This document shows, one piece after another, positions 62,741 through 64,000 of a stretch of 64,000 nt of DNA. The notes beneath the pieces are model-generated. The model saw only the letters and a program-made list of their open reading frames with translations, was not told the origin of the DNA and ran no database searches. Source of the DNA: Rhizobiales bacterium 62-17 (GTDB lineage Bacteria; Pseudomonadota; Alphaproteobacteria; Rhizobiales; Beijerinckiaceae). The first letter of the stretch is position 1; every line of letters starts with the position of its first letter. The stretch lies in NCBI GenBank assembly GCA_001898965.1, contig MKVW01000001.1:583095-647094 (forward strand). Reading direction: 5' to 3'. The position numbers and the translations under genes were made by a program.

Positions 62741-64000
62741 TCAACGAGCGCGGGCCGTGCCCGTGCTTGTTTCCGTTTCGGTGTCGACCAGACGCACCAC
62801 ATTCTTCGGTGTCGTAGCCGGGCCGTGCTTGGACGAGAACTGCGCCCGTTGGCGGGACGGATCCATCGCCGCCACGAGAGCTTCCAGAACGCCGTCGATC
62901 TGCGCTTTAGTGTGCGAGGCATTGAGGAAGAAGCGCAGCCGCGGCTTGTTCTTCGGCACGCCAATCTGGACGATCGGCGGCACGTAATAGCCGGCGCGCA
63001 GGAGGGCCCGACCGGCGATCATCGTCTTTTCCGACGTATCGAAGATGATCGGGATGACGCCTTCGGCGATCGCGTCGCCGATGTTGAGGCCAAGCGAACG
63101 GGCGCGTTCGGCAAAATAGCGGCTGTTCTCGCGCAGCTTGTCGATACGCCAGGGTTCCCGCGAGATGATGTCGAGGGCCTCGCGCACGGCGGCGGCGACC
63201 GACGGCGTCAGACCGACGCTGTAGACGAAGCCGGGCAGGGTGAAGCGCAGCCAGTCGATGACGATCTGCTTGCCGCCGATGAAGCCGCCGCAGCTCACGA
63301 AAGCCTTGGACATGGTGCCGACGACGATATCGACGTCGCTCATGTCGAGGCCGAAATGTTCGGTGATGCCGCGGCCGGTCTTGCCGAGCACGCCGATCGA
63401 GTGCGCCTCGTCGATCATCAACCAGGTGTTGTAGCGGTTGCGCAGTTCAAGGAATTTCGGCAGGTCCGGCACGTCGCCGTCCATGCTGTAGAGGCCCTCG
63501 ATCAGGATCAGGACGCGGCGGAAGTGGCTGCGCTTCTCCTTGAGGATTTCCTCAAGCCGCTCCATGTCGTTGTGCGGGAATTCGACGATGGTGGCGCGCG
63601 ACAGGCGCGTGCCCATGACCAGGCTGTTATGGGCCAGGTCGTCGACCAGGATAAGATCGCCCTTGGTCAGAAGATGACCGACGAGCGAAATATTGGTGCC
63701 GTAGCCGCTGACCATGGCGATGGTGTCGTCGACACCGATGAAGGCCGCCAGATCATATTCAAGTGCCCGATGGCAGGTGCGCTCGCCGCCGACCAGACGC
63801 GAACCGCCGACGCCAACGCCGAATTCGTTGATCGCCTGGGTTGCCGCCTTGCGAATACGCTCATCCTCGGACAGGCCGAGATAGTCGTAATTGGCGAAAG
63901 TGGTCAGCTCGTCGCCACGCGAGCGGAAGTCCGACCGCAGCCGGTCCAGAGGGGCGAAATAGGGATGGTCGTATCCGATGACCGAAAATCCGGCCAGTTT
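62741..64000 (-). CDS. Alpha-oxoamine synthase-family PLP enzyme (SPT/KBL/AONS type), 5' end outside window
   Basis: About 419 residues are visible; the N-terminus lies beyond 64000. From the edge the frame reads through FANYDYLGLSEDERIRKAA, FGVGVGGSRLVGGERTCHRA (substrate loop), MIDEAHSIGVLGKTGRG (PLP Asp and His) and GTMSKAFVSCGGFIGG with the Schiff-base lysine. These enzymes condense an amino acid with an acyl thioester, with loss of CO2, as in serine palmitoyltransferase and AONS. A 30-residue charged tail follows the fold. It converges on the MFS gene, 3.8 kb from the ACP-KAS-SDR-GNAT operon; an acyl-ACP donor from there is plausible. Confidence 0.9.
   Translation of the reverse strand, partial: KLAGFSVIGYDHPYFAPLDRLRSDFRSRGDELTTFANYDYLGLSEDERIRKAATQAINEFGVGVGGSRLVGGERTCHRALEYDLAAFIGVDDTIAMVSGYGTNISLVGHLLTKGDLILVDDLAHNSLVMGTRLSRATIVEFPHNDMERLEEILKEKRSHFRRVLILIEGLYSMDGDVPDLPKFLELRNRYNTWLMIDEAHSIGVLGKTGRGITEHFGLDMSDVDIVVGTMSKAFVSCGGFIGGKQIVIDWLRFTLPGFVYSVGLTPSVAAAVREALDIISREPWRIDKLRENSRYFAERARSLGLNIGDAIAEGVIPIIFDTSEKTMIAGRALLRAGYYVPPIVQIGVPKNKPRLRFFLNASHTKAQIDGVLEALVAAMDPSRQRAQFSSKHGPATTPKNVVRLVDTETETSTGTARAR

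Overview
The window looks like a piece of the chromosome of an alphaproteobacterium of the order Hyphomicrobiales (Rhizobiales); I cannot name the genus. Reasons: high G+C, a minCDE operon with a CtrA-type box in front of it, many TTT/Bug, NitT/TauT and TAXI binding proteins, and an intergenic GCATTTTC...GAAAATGC hairpin of a kind I remember as dispersed in Rhizobiales genomes. I see no tRNA, rRNA, insertion sequence, integrase or CRISPR array. Most of the window is accessory catabolic and transport DNA around a few housekeeping genes.

Layout. 1-5291: end of a MetE-like protein, a Bug binding protein, a flavin monooxygenase, a class III aminotransferase and an SDR dehydrogenase. 5429-16947: a LysR regulator, an M20 amidohydrolase, two allantoinase-like (PuuE-type) deacetylases around an XRE-cupin regulator, a NitT/TauT-type ABC importer with duplicated binding proteins and two permeases, and two alpha/beta hydrolases, the second with altered catalytic residues. 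17233-19077: minCDE. 19256-24995: a small unknown protein, a membrane diguanylate cyclase, a secreted hydrolase, a 35-residue membrane protein behind a perfect FNR/FixK box, and a PAS-GGDEF-EAL protein. 24847-29120: a LysR regulator with two HTH domains, divergent from an amidohydrolase, a dihydroxyphthalate-decarboxylase-like protein and a second Bug protein. 29348-34412: a type I secretion ABC/HlyD pair flanked by two non-RTX candidate substrates. 34553-42843: a truncated globin, a small secreted protein, a peptide-type binding protein, a two-gene indolepyruvate oxidoreductase and a TAXI-type protein. 43116-50512: a DHDPS-family lyase, 3-hydroxyanthranilate dioxygenase, a complete Liv-type ABC importer and an arylformamidase-like hydrolase. 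50641-54965 (minus): two tandem cysteine hydrolases with a NitT/TauT importer. 55532-58980: ACP, ketosynthase, SDR and GNAT-like acyltransferase. 58986-62691: LysR, a NicC-like flavin monooxygenase and an MFS transporter. 62741-64000 (minus): an alpha-oxoamine synthase running off the window.

How it fits together. There are nine solute-binding proteins of five families, mostly beside amide, ring or carboxylate-processing enzymes, as expected of a soil or plant-associated generalist feeding on aromatic and nitrogen-heterocyclic acids. The most interesting set is the right-hand one: ACP, ketosynthase, ketoreductase-like SDR, GNAT-like acyltransferase and alpha-oxoamine synthase supply, on paper, every step of a sphingoid-type (3-oxo-amine, reduced, N-acylated) lipid pathway. 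This is inference from family membership and proximity. Other notable items are the FNR-box microprotein, the double-HTH LysR regulator, the non-RTX type I secretion locus and the hydrolase with an Asp nucleophile.
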